Below are positions 52,935-62,129 of a stretch of DNA of 64,000 nt, piece by piece. The first letter of the stretch is position 1; every line of letters begins with the position of its first letter. The notes under the pieces are model-generated. The model saw nothing but the letters and a program-made list of their open reading frames with translations. It was not told the origin of the DNA and searched no databases. The stretch lies in contig NZ_JACCBU010000001.1 in NCBI RefSeq assembly GCF_013407955.1, positions 682,001 to 746,000 on the forward strand. The letters are read 5' to 3'. The DNA comes from Microlunatus parietis (lineage in GTDB: Bacteria > Actinomycetota > Actinomycetes > Propionibacteriales > Propionibacteriaceae). The position numbers were made by a program, and so were the translations under genes.

Positions 52935-55766
52935 TCAGGACGCGCGGCTCCGGTCGCGCAGCCGACGCAGCGTCGCGGCACTGACCATTCGCCGCCGGAT
53001 CTGATCGGCGCGGTCCGGTGCCGTCTCCTGATAGATCGCCAGCGCCTGGCGCAGGGCGTGCAGCGCGTCGGCCGAGCGGTCGGCCTCCTCGTAGAAGCCG
53101 GCCAGCCGGACCCAGGAATCGCCGGCGGCGCGGTGGAAGCCCGCGCTGTGGTACAGCTCGATGGCCCGGCTGAAGGTCGTCACCGCCAGGTCGAGGTCCC
53201 CCGTCGTCGCGTACGCCGCCGCGAGCGTGTCCACCAGATCACCGAGGCCGGCGTCGTCCCCTTCGCCCGAATAGGTCTCGACCGCCTCCAGGCAGTGCTG
53301 CAGCGCGGCCGCGCCGTTGCCGCGGGACAACTCGGATTCACCGACCGCGTTCAGCGCGAAGGCCACGCCGCGGGTGTACCCGGCCTTCCGGAACCAGTGC
53401 AGCGCCTCCCGGTTGTACGGCAGTTCGTCGGCCTTGTTGCCCGTCTTGGTGGAACGAACGTGACCGGCGGCGATCAGGACGACGCCCCGTTCCCGGGGCC
53501 GGTCCAGCGCGGCCGCAAGTTCTCCCGCGATCTCGGCCTCCCGCAGCGCGTCGTCCAGTCTGCCGAGATCGGCGTAGTTGTACATCAGGTAACTGCGCGC
53601 ACCGAGTTCGGCCGTCGGATCGCCCATCCGCTGCGCCGCGGTCAGGGCCGCCCGGCTGAACGCGAGGTCGGGCAGCGGCGGCTGGATCGTGGCCAGATAG
53701 GTACGGATGGCCCAGACCAGGGCGTAGACCGCCAGGTCGGCCCCGAGCTCGATCCCGCGCCGCACGACCGCGGTCAGCACGGTGTGCTCGACCCGGCACC
53801 AGCGCAGCAGGTCGTTGTGGTCGAGCTCCTCCGGCGTGACGTCCGGCTCCGGCGGTGGCAGCTCGATCGGCGGCCGGGACGGCTCGTCCAGGGCCACCGA
53901 TCGGGCGGCCGTGCGCAGATAATGATCAAGAACCCGCAGTTCGGCCTGCCGCCGTTCCGTCGCCCCGTCGACCCGGTCGGCCAGCTCCGCGGCATAGCGG
54001 CGCAGCAGGTCGTGCAACTGGTAGCGGCCGGGCTCGTACTCGGTGATCAGGCTGGCCGCGACGAGCCGGTCCAGCAGCCGGGCAACCTCGGCCGGCGGGC
54101 GCCCGGCCAGACTGGCCACCGCCCCACTCCCGATCTCGGGTCCCGGATGAACCCCGAGCAGTCGCAACAGGCGCGCCGCCTCGGCATCCAGCGTCGCGTA
54201 CGACCACGAGAAGACCTGGCGCAGATCGCCGACCGCGGTGCCGGCATCGAGGGCGTCCAGCCCGCGCCGCGGATCGAACAGCGACTCGACCGCGCCGGCC
54301 AGGGACAACTGCGGCCGGCCGGACACCCGGGCCGCCGCGATCGCCAGCGCCAGCGGCAACCGGCCGCAGATCTCGATGATCTTGGCCGCGCTCTGCCGGT
54401 CGGCCGCGACCCGATCGGCACCGATCCGGCCGGCCAGCAGGTCCTCGCACTCCGCGTCCTCGAGCAACGTCAGCGGCAGCGTCCAGGCGCCCTCGGTCGC
54501 GATCAGGCCGGCGAGTTGATCACGGCTGGTGATCACCACGCAGCAGCCCGGGCCGGACGGCAGCAGCGGCCGGACCTGCTCGGCGTCCCGGGCGTTGTCC
54601 AGGATGATCAGCAGTTTCCGGTCGGCGGTGATCGTCCGGAACAGCGCAAGTTGATCATCGACGTCGGCCGGCAGGTCACCGTCCGGCACGCCCAGCCCGA
54701 CCAGGTAGCCGCGGGCCACGTCGCCGACCGTCCGGACCTGACCGGACGGGTCGAATCCCTGCAGATTGACGTAGAGCTGACCGCCGGGGTAGTCGCCGGC
54801 GATCAGGTGCGCCCAGTGCACGGCAAGCGTCGTCTTGCCCATCCCGGCCGGCCCGGTGATCACCGCCAGCAAGGGCTCCGTGGCCCGCGGCCGCCCGGAC
54901 AGCCTGGTCAGTTCCGCCAGCAGCGCGGCGCGGCCGACGAACCGGCCGACTCCGGCCGGCACCTGCCGGGGCACGGCGACCGGTCGCCGATCGACGGCCC
55001 GGTCCGGCCGGTCGGCCCGCAGGTCCTCGGCGCCGGCCAGGATCTTCCGGTGCAGCTCCTGGAGCGCCGGCGACGGGTCGATGCCGAGCTCGTCGGCCAG
55101 CAGCCGGCGCAGCTCCCCGTACCGCTCCAGCGCGACGGTCTGCCGGCCGGCCCGGTAGAGCGCCAGCAGCTCCAGCTCCCAAAGCCTTTCCCGCAAGGGA
55201 TTCCGGGAGATCAAGGTGGCCGCCTCCCGGCCGACCTCCTCGTGGTGACCGAGCACAAGTTCCGCACTGAGCCACCACTCGGCGACGTCGAGCCGCGCCT
55301 CGTCCACCGACCGGGCCCGGTCCCGCACCGAGGGCAGATCGACGCCGGAGAAGGAATCTCCGCGCCACAGCTCCAGCGCCGCCCGCAGCTGTGTCGTGGC
55401 GCCCTGGTGGTCGCCCCGGTCCAGGGCCGCGCGACCGCCCTCGGCGAGTGCCTCGAACCGCTGCAGGTCGACGACCCCGGGCTCCAGTTCGAGCTGGTAG
55501 TTCCGGGCGTCCCGGCGCAGCCGTACCGCATCGGAGGCGATCGCCTTGCGGATCCGGTAGACGCAGGAGTGCAGGGCCGCGGTCGCCGCCGCCGGCTCGC
55601 TGTCCGGCCAGAGCTGTTCGATCAGGAAGTCCTGGCTGGCGGCGAACCCGGGCGCGGTGAGCAGGGTCGCCAGCAGCGCCTGCTGCTTGCCGACGAGCGA
55701 CTCGACGCGCCGGCCGTCCCGCCAGAGCTCGACCTCACCCAGCACCCGGATCTGCACCGTGATCAT
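52935..55766 (-). CDS. Large SARP/AfsR-like regulator (BTAD + NB-ARC + TPR)
   Basis: The 943-aa protein begins with an OmpR-type winged helix (IRVLGEVELWRDGRRVESLVGKQQALLATLL, about residues 5-95). A bacterial transcriptional activation domain follows (about 100-245, ALERYGELRRLLADELGIDPSP), then an NB-ARC ATPase (Walker A in VITGPAGMGKTTLA near 305, LLIILDNARDAEQVRPLL) and C-terminal TPR-like repeats (about 690-930). This is the AfsR/SARP layout that controls secondary metabolism in actinomycetes. No biosynthetic cluster is adjacent. The ATG at 55766 is the first start and fits the domain boundary. Its stop lies 17 bases from the convergent PLP-enzyme gene. Confidence 0.92.
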   Translation of the reverse strand: MITVQIRVLGEVELWRDGRRVESLVGKQQALLATLLTAPGFAASQDFLIEQLWPDSEPAAATAALHSCVYRIRKAIASDAVRLRRDARNYQLELEPGVVDLQRFEALAEGGRAALDRGDHQGATTQLRAALELWRGDSFSGVDLPSVRDRARSVDEARLDVAEWWLSAELVLGHHEEVGREAATLISRNPLRERLWELELLALYRAGRQTVALERYGELRRLLADELGIDPSPALQELHRKILAGAEDLRADRPDRAVDRRPVAVPRQVPAGVGRFVGRAALLAELTRLSGRPRATEPLLAVITGPAGMGKTTLAVHWAHLIAGDYPGGQLYVNLQGFDPSGQVRTVGDVARGYLVGLGVPDGDLPADVDDQLALFRTITADRKLLIILDNARDAEQVRPLLPSGPGCCVVITSRDQLAGLIATEGAWTLPLTLLEDAECEDLLAGRIGADRVAADRQSAAKIIEICGRLPLALAIAAARVSGRPQLSLAGAVESLFDPRRGLDALDAGTAVGDLRQVFSWSYATLDAEAARLLRLLGVHPGPEIGSGAVASLAGRPPAEVARLLDRLVAASLITEYEPGRYQLHDLLRRYAAELADRVDGATERRQAELRVLDHYLRTAARSVALDEPSRPPIELPPPEPDVTPEELDHNDLLRWCRVEHTVLTAVVRRGIELGADLAVYALVWAIRTYLATIQPPLPDLAFSRAALTAAQRMGDPTAELGARSYLMYNYADLGRLDDALREAEIAGELAAALDRPRERGVVLIAAGHVRSTKTGNKADELPYNREALHWFRKAGYTRGVAFALNAVGESELSRGNGAAALQHCLEAVETYSGEGDDAGLGDLVDTLAAAYATTGDLDLAVTTFSRAIELYHSAGFHRAAGDSWVRLAGFYEEADRSADALHALRQALAIYQETAPDRADQIRRRMVSAATLRRLRDRSRAS

Positions 55767-55783
55767 GATTCTGCCCGCACGGA

Positions 55784-56782
55784 CTAGTACCGCTCCGGTT
55801 TGGCCGATCGCGACATCAGCGCGGGAATCATCTCCTTGGCCGTGATCGTGCCGGCGATCACCGCGGCGACCTGGTCGACGATCGGCATCTCCACGCCGGA
55901 ACGCCGGGCCAGGTCCTGAATCGACGCACAGGACTTGACGCCCTCGGCCACCTGCCGGGTCTCGCCGGAGATCTCCGCGACTGTCCGGCCCCAGCCGAGT
56001 TCCTCGCCGAAGGTACGGTTCCGGGACAGCGGCGAGGAGCAGGTCGCCACAAGATCACCGAGGCCGGCCAGTCCGGAGAACGTGTACGGGTCCGCGCCCA
56101 GGGCCACGCCGAGGCGGGCCGTCTCGGCCAGCCCGCGCGTGATCACCGACGCCGTCGCGTTAGCGCCGAAGCCCAGCCCGGCGGCCATCCCGACCGCCAG
56201 CGCGATCACGTTCTTGGTCGCGCCGGCCAGCTCGCAGCCGACCACGTCGTGGTTGGTGTAGGCGCGGAACCTGCTGGTGTGGCAGAGCTCCTGCAGCCGG
56301 ATCGCGGTCTCCGGCGAGGTGCTCGCGACGACGCTCGCGGACGGCTGCCGTTCGGCGATCTCCCGGGCCAGGTTGGGGCCGGTGACAACGCCGATCCGGT
56401 CGGCACCGATCCCGCCGACCTCACTGATCACCTGGCTCATCCGGTAGCCGGTGCCGAGCTCGATACCCTTGGCCAGGCTGATCACCACGGCATCGGCCGG
56501 GATCCGCCAGCCCGCCATCGTGGCCCGCAACGACTGCGCGGGCACGGCGAGCACGACGTACTCGGCGTCCGCCATGGCCCGGTCCGGATCATGATCGGCG
56601 CGCAACGTGTCCGGCAGGTCGATCGTCGGGAAGTAGTCCGGGTTGCAGTGCTGGCTGTTGATCTTGGCGGCCAGCTCCGGGCGCCGGGCCCACAGGGTGA
56701 CCTGCTGGCCGGCGTCGGAGAGCACCAGGGCGAACGCGGTTCCCCAGGAACCGGAGCCCATCACTGTCACCCGGGCGGTCAT
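55784..56782 (-). CDS. gpsA: Glycerol-3-phosphate dehydrogenase [NAD(P)+]
   Basis: GpsA makes sn-glycerol-3-phosphate for phospholipids. The 332-aa cytosolic enzyme has the N-terminal nucleotide-binding motif [56 protein letters not shown] and the catalytic Lys in [20 protein letters not shown], plus [11 protein letters not shown]. It overlaps plsC by 4 bases, so the two enzymes of phosphatidic-acid synthesis are coupled. Confidence 0.95.
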   Translation of the reverse strand: MTARVTVMGSGSWGTAFALVLSDAGQQVTLWARRPELAAKINSQHCNPDYFPTIDLPDTLRADHDPDRAMADAEYVVLAVPAQSLRATMAGWRIPADAVVISLAKGIELGTGYRMSQVISEVGGIGADRIGVVTGPNLAREIAERQPSASVVASTSPETAIRLQELCHTSRFRAYTNHDVVGCELAGATKNVIALAVGMAAGLGFGANATASVITRGLAETARLGVALGADPYTFSGLAGLGDLVATCSSPLSRNRTFGEELGWGRTVAEISGETRQVAEGVKSCASIQDLARRSGVEMPIVDQVAAVIAGTITAKEMIPALMSRSAKPERY

Positions 56783-57492
56783 CGATCCTCGTTCCGGAGC
56801 GTCGAGACCAGCGCCGTGATCGACTCCATCATCCGGTCCGTCGCCTGCCGCAGCAGATCCGCGGTGAGAGGCCGGTCCCGAAGATCATCCAGCGGTACCG
56901 GATCCCCGGTGATCAACCGCAGCGTCTTCCGCGGCAGCAGTCGCGGCAGGTGGATCCGCTTGCCGTACATGATCTCCTGCGCGCCCCACTGCCCGATCGG
57001 GATCACCGGGCAACCGGTGGCGAGCGCGACCCGGGCAGCGCCGGTCTTGCCGGCCATCGGCCAGAGGTCGGGGTCCACGGTGATCGTTCCTTCCGGGTAG
57101 ATGATCACGGACCGGCCGGATCGTACCGCGTCGATCGCGCGATCGAGCGCGTGTCCGGCCTGTTGCGTGCCGCGCTGCACGGGAATCTGGCCACATCGGG
57201 TGATCAACGCGCCGAACACCGGGACCCGGAACAGCGACTCCTTGGCCAGGAAGCGCGGCCAGCGGCCGGCATAGGCCACGAACTGACCGAGCGCCAGCGG
57301 ATCGACGTTGGAGATGTGATTGGCGACGATCACCAGGCCGCCGGTGGGCGGCATCTTGTCGGCGCCACGCCAGTCCCGCCGGGTCAGCCGCCCGAAGGTC
57401 GCGTTCAACAGCCACACCGTACGCCGCAGCGCCGGCTCGCCGGGCTCGGCGACCCGGGCCACGATGTCCGGCAGGCGACGGGGATGCTCCAC
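56779..57492 (-). CDS. plsC: 1-acylglycerol-3-phosphate O-acyltransferase (PlsC)
   Basis: The 237-aa acyltransferase has the catalytic motif [14 protein letters not shown] (NHxxxxD form), [18 protein letters not shown], the glycerol-phosphate binding motif IIYPEGTIT and [16 protein letters not shown]. It acylates lysophosphatidic acid at the membrane. The GTG/ATG choice at 57492 gives [14 protein letters not shown]. The gene lies first in plsC-gpsA and diverges from cofC with a 66-bp gap. Confidence 0.93.
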   Translation of the reverse strand: MEHPRRLPDIVARVAEPGEPALRRTVWLLNATFGRLTRRDWRGADKMPPTGGLVIVANHISNVDPLALGQFVAYAGRWPRFLAKESLFRVPVFGALITRCGQIPVQRGTQQAGHALDRAIDAVRSGRSVIIYPEGTITVDPDLWPMAGKTGAARVALATGCPVIPIGQWGAQEIMYGKRIHLPRLLPRKTLRLITGDPVPLDDLRDRPLTADLLRQATDRMMESITALVSTLRNEDR

Positions 57493-57558
57493 CAGTCACA
57501 CCTTAGGGCGTGTGGTCGGACACGGGCTCAGGCATGCCGCTGGGACGACGGTGGCACC

Positions 57559-58236
57559 ATGGCTGCCATGGAAGCACCTTCGGCGACGCTCCGCCCCGCG
57601 CCCGTCCTCGGCGCGGTGGTGGCGATCAAGCCTCTGGGCCTGGCGAAATCGCGGCTGACGACCCTGCCCGGTCCGCTCCGCCGCGACCTGGTCTGGGCCA
57701 TGCTGCTGGACACGGTACGGGTCCTGTCCGGCGCCGCCCGGACCGTGATCGTCACCGCCGAACCGGACCTGCAGGCGCGGCTCGTTGATCACGGCCTGTC
57801 GGTCGACCTGGTCGCGGAGACGGAGCCGGGCGGGCTCAACCAGGCACTGCGCGCCGGTGAGGAATTCCTGCACCGGCAGGGAATCCGGAGGCTGTTCGCC
57901 TGTGTCGCGGACCTGCCGGCGCTGCGTCCGGAGACACTCCGCGCGGTGATCGACACCGCTGCCCGGCAGCCGCGCAGCTTCCTCCCCGACGCGGACGAGA
58001 TCGGCACCACCATGCTGTTCGCCGACGGCGTGCCGCTCGACCCCCGGTTCGGTCCGGGCTCGGCGGCGGCGCACCGAGCCAGCGGCGCCGTCGCCCTGAC
58101 CGATCCGCTGATCGGCCGCCCGGTACCGGACGCCCGGCTCGACGTCGACACCGAGGATGATCTTGCCGAGATCGCCGGCCTCGGCCTCGGCCCGGCCTCC
58201 CGCGCCGCCGTCAGCGCCTGGTCCCGCATCGCCTGA
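57559..58236 (+). CDS. cofC: 2-phospho-L-lactate / phosphoenolpyruvate guanylyltransferase (CofC/FbiD)
   Basis: This enzyme makes the nucleotide-activated precursor of coenzyme F420. The 225-aa protein has VVAIKPLGLAKSRLTTLPGP, the loop ETEPGGLNQALRAG, CVADLPALRPETL, DADEIGTTMLF and DPRFGPGSAAAHRASGAVAL, all CofC/FbiD signatures. The start may be 57559 or the ATG at 57568. In actinobacteria the homologue FbiD uses phosphoenolpyruvate. The position next to plsC-gpsA is conserved. It indicates the organism makes F420. Confidence 0.92.
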   Translation: MAAMEAPSATLRPAPVLGAVVAIKPLGLAKSRLTTLPGPLRRDLVWAMLLDTVRVLSGAARTVIVTAEPDLQARLVDHGLSVDLVAETEPGGLNQALRAGEEFLHRQGIRRLFACVADLPALRPETLRAVIDTAARQPRSFLPDADEIGTTMLFADGVPLDPRFGPGSAAAHRASGAVALTDPLIGRPVPDARLDVDTEDDLAEIAGLGLGPASRAAVSAWSRIA

Positions 58237-58282
58237 CCCCCGTCCGCGACCCCCTGTGCCGACCCCACATCGCTGCCCGTCG

Positions 58283-58305
58283 GTTTTTCACGTTACGTGA
58301 AAAAC
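58283..58305. promoter_or_regulatory. Perfect 23-bp palindrome between the convergent cofC and hup genes
   Basis: The arms GTTTTTCACGT and ACGTGAAAAAC (11 bp each) flank a single T. The AT-rich dyad looks like a binding site for a homodimeric regulator, but both flanking genes end here, so no obvious promoter is served. It could also fold as an 8-bp hairpin with a 7-nt loop and act in termination of cofC. Confidence 0.6.
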
Positions 58306-58431
58306 TGGCGCTTCCCGCGAGTTACTTCTCAGGTAAAGCGACAGGAAAGTTGGTGAGGTGGGTCGGATGGGGCACGGGTGATCATCGGGTCGCGCCGTTG
58401 ATCCGTGCCGCGGAACACCTTGCGGACATGA

Positions 58432-58467
58432 AAATCCGGGCCGACCAGTTGCAGTCGGCCCGGATTT
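58432..58467 (-). terminator. Hairpin terminator after hup
   Basis: A perfect 14-bp stem AAATCCGGGCCGAC / GTCGGCCCGGATTT with an 8-nt loop lies 21 bases after the hup stop. On the minus strand it is followed by TTTT, a classical intrinsic terminator. The symmetric stem may also stop cofC transcripts. Confidence 0.85.
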
Positions 58468-58488
58468 CGATCTTCAGTGGTGCGTGGC

Positions 58489-58989
58489 TCAGCGCTTCGC
58501 GGTCTTCTTCGCCGCTGCCTTCTTCGCCGGAGCCTTCTTCGCCGGTGCGGCCTTCTTGGCCGGCGCCTTCACCGCTGCCTTCTTGGTCGCCGCCGTCTTG
58601 GCCGGTGCGGCCTTGGCGACGCGCTTCGCCGGAGCCGCCGTCTTCTTCGCGGCGGTCGCGGTGGCCGTCGTCTTCGCGGCGGCCTTCTTGGCGGTGGTCT
58701 TCGGCACCTTCTTGGCACCGGAGACGAACGCCTTCAGATCCGAGCCGGCACGGAACCGCGGGACCGCGGTGGCCTTGGCGCGCTTGCGCTCGCCGGTCCG
58801 CGGGTTGCGAACCATCCGAGCCGACCGGTGCACCTTTTCGAAGACGCCGAACCCGGTGATCGAAACCTTCTCGCCAGACGCCGTCTGGTACGTGATGGTC
58901 TGCACCACCGCGTTCAACGCCCGGGCCGCCTCAGCCTTGTTGCCCTCGTAATGAGTCGACAACGCCTCAATCAACTCAGCCTTGTTCAC
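58489..58989 (-). CDS. hup: HU-family nucleoid protein with Lys/Ala/Pro-rich tail
   Basis: The 166-aa protein has an HU domain in residues 1-95 (VNKAELIEALSTHYEGNKAE at the start; the DNA-binding arm GFGVFEKVHRSARMVRNPRT). A low-complexity tail follows with repeated KKAA, PAKK and KTAA units, like mycobacterial HupB/MDP1. The tail binds DNA and resembles histone H1. The GTG at 58989 is chosen because VNKAELIEA is the conserved start; longer frames to 59094 lack similarity. It is monocistronic, closed by the hairpin at 58432-58467, and next to leuD as in many actinobacteria. Confidence 0.95.
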   Translation of the reverse strand: MNKAELIEALSTHYEGNKAEAARALNAVVQTITYQTASGEKVSITGFGVFEKVHRSARMVRNPRTGERKRAKATAVPRFRAGSDLKAFVSGAKKVPKTTAKKAAAKTTATATAAKKTAAPAKRVAKAAPAKTAATKKAAVKAPAKKAAPAKKAPAKKAAAKKTAKR

Positions 58990-59158
58990 AGCTTCCCTTC
59001 TTACGAACACTTTCCAAGCCTTGTTGTAGGCCAATGGGCAGCCGTACCGTACGTCTGCAGGAATAACGCTAGGGAAGTCCACGCGTCCTGACAAACACCA
59101 ACGCGGAGAAAACGCCGTGTCGCAAGAGAATCGGGCCGTTCGGCACCCTTTCCGGAGC

Positions 59159-59770
59159 TCAGCCGGCCGACTCGACCTTGGCGGGTAGTGTGGCCGGCTT
59201 GAACGACGGGCGCTTGCTCTCGTACCCGTCGATCAACTCCTCGTGCCGCAGGGTGAGGCCGATGTCGTCCAGCCCCTCCATCAGCCGCCAGCGCGTGTAG
59301 TCGTCGATCTCGAACGTGGTCTCGAAGCCGTCGCCCGTGATCTTGCGCTCGGCCAGGTCGACGGTGAGCTCACGGCTCGGGTCGGCCTCGACGTACTCCC
59401 ACAGCTCCTCGATGATCTTCTGGTCGACCACCGCGATCAAGAGTCCGGCCTTGCCCGAGTTGCCGCGGAAGATGTCGCCGAACCGGGAGCCGATCACGAC
59501 CTTGAAACCGTAGTTCTGCAACGCCCACACGGCATGCTCGCGAGACGACCCGGTGCCGAAGTCCGGTCCGGGGATCAGGATCGTCGCGCCGGCGTGCTCC
59601 GGCCGGTTGAGGACGAAGTCGGGATCGGCCCGCCAGGCCGCGAAGAGCCCGTCCTCGAAGCCGGTCTTGGTGACCCGCTTCAGGTAGACGGCCGGGATGA
59701 TCTGGTCGGTGTCGACGTTGCTGCGACGCAGCGGCAGCGCGGTACCGGTATGACTGCTGAACTTTTCCAT
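59159..59770 (-). CDS. leuD: 3-isopropylmalate dehydratase small subunit
   Basis: LeuD is the small subunit of isopropylmalate isomerase in leucine synthesis. The 203-aa product starts [20 protein letters not shown] with the conserved [11 protein letters not shown], then the substrate-loop [19 protein letters not shown]. The ATG ending at 59770 is preferred; a GTG two codons earlier is possible. It follows leuC by 22 bases and is cotranscribed with it. Confidence 0.96.
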   Translation of the reverse strand: MEKFSSHTGTALPLRRSNVDTDQIIPAVYLKRVTKTGFEDGLFAAWRADPDFVLNRPEHAGATILIPGPDFGTGSSREHAVWALQNYGFKVVIGSRFGDIFRGNSGKAGLLIAVVDQKIIEELWEYVEADPSRELTVDLAERKITGDGFETTFEIDDYTRWRLMEGLDDIGLTLRHEELIDGYESKRPSFKPATLPAKVESAG

Positions 59771-59792
59771 GATCACGCGATTCCTTTGACGA

Positions 59793-61208
59793 TCAGGCCG
59801 AGACGGCGGCCGGCAGATCGGCCGGCGCGGCCAGGGTTCCGGTGACGGCGGTCGCGGCGGCGACCGGCGGCGAGACCAGGTGGGTCCGGCCGCCCTTGCC
59901 CTGCCGTCCTTCGAAGTTCCGGTTGGAGGTCGAGGCCGCCCGCTCCCCCGGCGCCAGTTGATCGGGGTTCATGCCGAGGCACATGGAGCACCCGGCGGCC
60001 CGCCACTCGGCGCCGGCCTCCTTGAAGATCACGTCGAGGCCCTCGCCCTCGGCCTGCAGCCGTACCCGGGCGGACCCGGGCACCACCAGCATCCGTACCC
60101 CGTCGGCGATCTGGCGGCCCTTGATCACCTCGGCCGCGGCGCGCAGGTCCTCGATCCGGCCGTTCGTGCAGGAACCCAGGAAGACGGTGTCGACCTTGAT
60201 CTCCCGCATCGGCGTGCCCGGCCGGAGATCCATGTATTCCAGGGCCTTCGTCGCCGCGATGCGGTCGTCGGAGTCCGGGAACACCTCGGGATCCGGTACG
60301 TCAGCCGACAGCGGGACGCCCTGGCCGGGGTTGGTGCCCCAGGTGACGAACGGCGTCAGCTGCGCCGCATCAAGATCGATCTCGGCGTCGAACGTCGCGT
60401 CCTCATCCGTCCGCAGCGTCTTCCAGTACTCCACCGCGGCGTCCCAGTCGGCGCCGGTCGGAGCGTGCGGACGGCCTTGCACATAGTCGAACGTGGTCTG
60501 GTCGGGTGCCACCAGGCCGGCCTTGGCGCCCCACTCGATGCTCATGTTGCAGATCGTCATCCGGCCCTCCATCGACATCTTCTCGATGGTGGAGCCGCGG
60601 TACTCGACGATGTAGCCCTGACCGCCGCCGGTGCCGACCTTGGCGATCAACGCCAGCACGACGTCCTTGGCGACGACGCCGGGGGGCAGGTCGCCGTTGA
60701 TGTTGACGGCCATCGTCTTCGGCTTCGCCTGCGGCAGCGTCTGGGTGGCCAGTACGTGCTCGACCTCGGAGGTGCCGATGCCGAACGCGATCGCACCGAA
60801 CGCACCGTGGGTCGAGGTGTGCGAATCGCCACAGACGACGGTCATCCCGGGCTGGGTCAGGCCCAGCTGCGGGCCGATGATGTGCACCACGCCCTGATCA
60901 AGATCACCCAGGCTGTGCAGCCGTACCCCGAAGTCGGCGGCGTTCTTGCGCAGCGTGTCGACCTGCGTCCGCGACACCGGGTCGGCGATCGGCTGGTCGA
61001 TGTTGAGGGTCGGCGTGTTGTGATCTTCGGTGGCCAGGGTCAGATCGGGCCGGCGAACCGGTCGGCCCGCCTGGCGCAGGCCGTCGAACGCCTGGGGGCT
61101 GGTGACCTCGTGGACCAGGTGAAGGTCGATGTAGAGGAGGTCCGGTTCCCCGGCATGCGATCGGACGACGTGGTCGTCCCAGATCTTCTCGCTCAACGTC
61201 TTGCCCAT
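59793..61208 (-). CDS. leuC: 3-isopropylmalate dehydratase large subunit
   Basis: LeuC is an aconitase-family [4Fe-4S] enzyme. The 471-aa protein has [49 protein letters not shown] (first cluster Cys) and [20 protein letters not shown] (the other two Cys), with [20 protein letters not shown] near the end. The ATG ending at 61208 follows AGAGGAAG. It heads the leuCD operon and diverges from an NdgR/LtbR-type IclR gene, which is the known arrangement for leucine-pathway control in actinobacteria. Confidence 0.96.
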   Translation of the reverse strand: MGKTLSEKIWDDHVVRSHAGEPDLLYIDLHLVHEVTSPQAFDGLRQAGRPVRRPDLTLATEDHNTPTLNIDQPIADPVSRTQVDTLRKNAADFGVRLHSLGDLDQGVVHIIGPQLGLTQPGMTVVCGDSHTSTHGAFGAIAFGIGTSEVEHVLATQTLPQAKPKTMAVNINGDLPPGVVAKDVVLALIAKVGTGGGQGYIVEYRGSTIEKMSMEGRMTICNMSIEWGAKAGLVAPDQTTFDYVQGRPHAPTGADWDAAVEYWKTLRTDEDATFDAEIDLDAAQLTPFVTWGTNPGQGVPLSADVPDPEVFPDSDDRIAATKALEYMDLRPGTPMREIKVDTVFLGSCTNGRIEDLRAAAEVIKGRQIADGVRMLVVPGSARVRLQAEGEGLDVIFKEAGAEWRAAGCSMCLGMNPDQLAPGERAASTSNRNFEGRQGKGGRTHLVSPPVAAATAVTGTLAAPADLPAAVSA

Positions 61209-61345
61209 TGGTCCACTTCCTCTGAAAAATGAAAAATGTCGTCGGAGATACTCGTCCCGCAACGAATCTCCAGGCTCTCGTCCTAGTTGCCGGAGCTACC
61301 TGTTGTCGACTTGCATTCCAGCATCCGAGACGGCAATATCAGGAC
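61209..61345. promoter_or_regulatory. Divergent control region between leuC and the IclR regulator
   Basis: The 137-bp gap is AT-rich near leuC, with a direct repeat GAAAAAT-GAAAAAT (61224-61237). It also holds inverted arms GGAGAT (61244-61249) and ATCTCC (61266-61271) 16 bases apart. Promoters for both genes and the NdgR-type operator must lie here; I cannot assign the exact operator. Confidence 0.5.
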
Positions 61346-62065
61346 ATGGACAACTCTAGCGGTGTCGGGGTGCTGGACAAAGCCGCACTGGTGCTCAGTG
61401 CGTTGGAGACGGGACCGACAACCTTGGCCGGACTGGTCGCCGCCACCGGACTGGCCCGGCCCACAGCCCATCGGCTCGCCGTCGCTCTCGAACATCATCG
61501 ACTGGTCAGCCGCGATCTGCAAGGACGCTTCATCCTCGGCCCTCGCCTTGCCGAACTCGCCTCCGCCGCCGGTGAGGACCGGCTGCTCGCCACCGCGGGA
61601 CCGGTGCTGGCCCGGCTCCGTGACATCACCGGCGAATCCGCCCAGATGTTCCGCCGGCAAGGCGATTACCGGGTCTGCGTGGCCACCGCCGAGCGCACCT
61701 CGGGGCTCCGCGACACCGTCCCGGTCGGCACCCAGCTGACCATGAGCGCCGGCTCCGCGGCGCAGGTCCTGCTGGCCTGGGAAGAGCCGGACCGGATGCA
61801 GCGCGGCCTGCGCGGCTCCCGCTATTCGGCCGTGGCACTCGCCGCGGTACGTCGTCGCGGCTGGGCCCAGTCCGTCGGCGAGCGCGAACCCGGTGTGGCG
61901 TCGGTCTCGGCCCCGGTGCGGTCCCCGTCCGGCAAGGTCATTGCCGCGGTGAGCGTTTCGGGTCCGATCGAGCGCCTGTCCCGGCAGCCCGGCCGGCTGC
62001 ACGCGCCGGCCGTGATCGCTGCCGCCGAGCGGCTCAGCGAGGTCCTGCGCCGCAGCGGCGACTGA
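61346..62065 (+). CDS. ndgR: IclR-family regulator, NdgR/LtbR-like
   Basis: The 239-aa protein has the IclR winged helix (SGVGVLDKAALVLSALETGPTTLAGLVAATGLARPTAHRLAVALEHHRLV) and the effector domain (PVLARLRDITGESAQMFRRQGDYRVCVATAERTSGLRDTVPVG). Its sequence and divergence from leuCD match NdgR of Streptomyces and LtbR of Corynebacterium, which control leucine and related amino-acid genes. The ATG at 61346 starts MDNSSGVGVLDKAAL. Frames starting at 61229 are not supported. Confidence 0.9.
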   Translation: MDNSSGVGVLDKAALVLSALETGPTTLAGLVAATGLARPTAHRLAVALEHHRLVSRDLQGRFILGPRLAELASAAGEDRLLATAGPVLARLRDITGESAQMFRRQGDYRVCVATAERTSGLRDTVPVGTQLTMSAGSAAQVLLAWEEPDRMQRGLRGSRYSAVALAAVRRRGWAQSVGEREPGVASVSAPVRSPSGKVIAAVSVSGPIERLSRQPGRLHAPAVIAAAERLSEVLRRSGD

Positions 62066-62129
62066 CCCGCGCGGGTGGTCTAACGGAGTTGGGTGTCGGG
62101 CCCGGTCATGATCACTAGCGTGACGGTCC

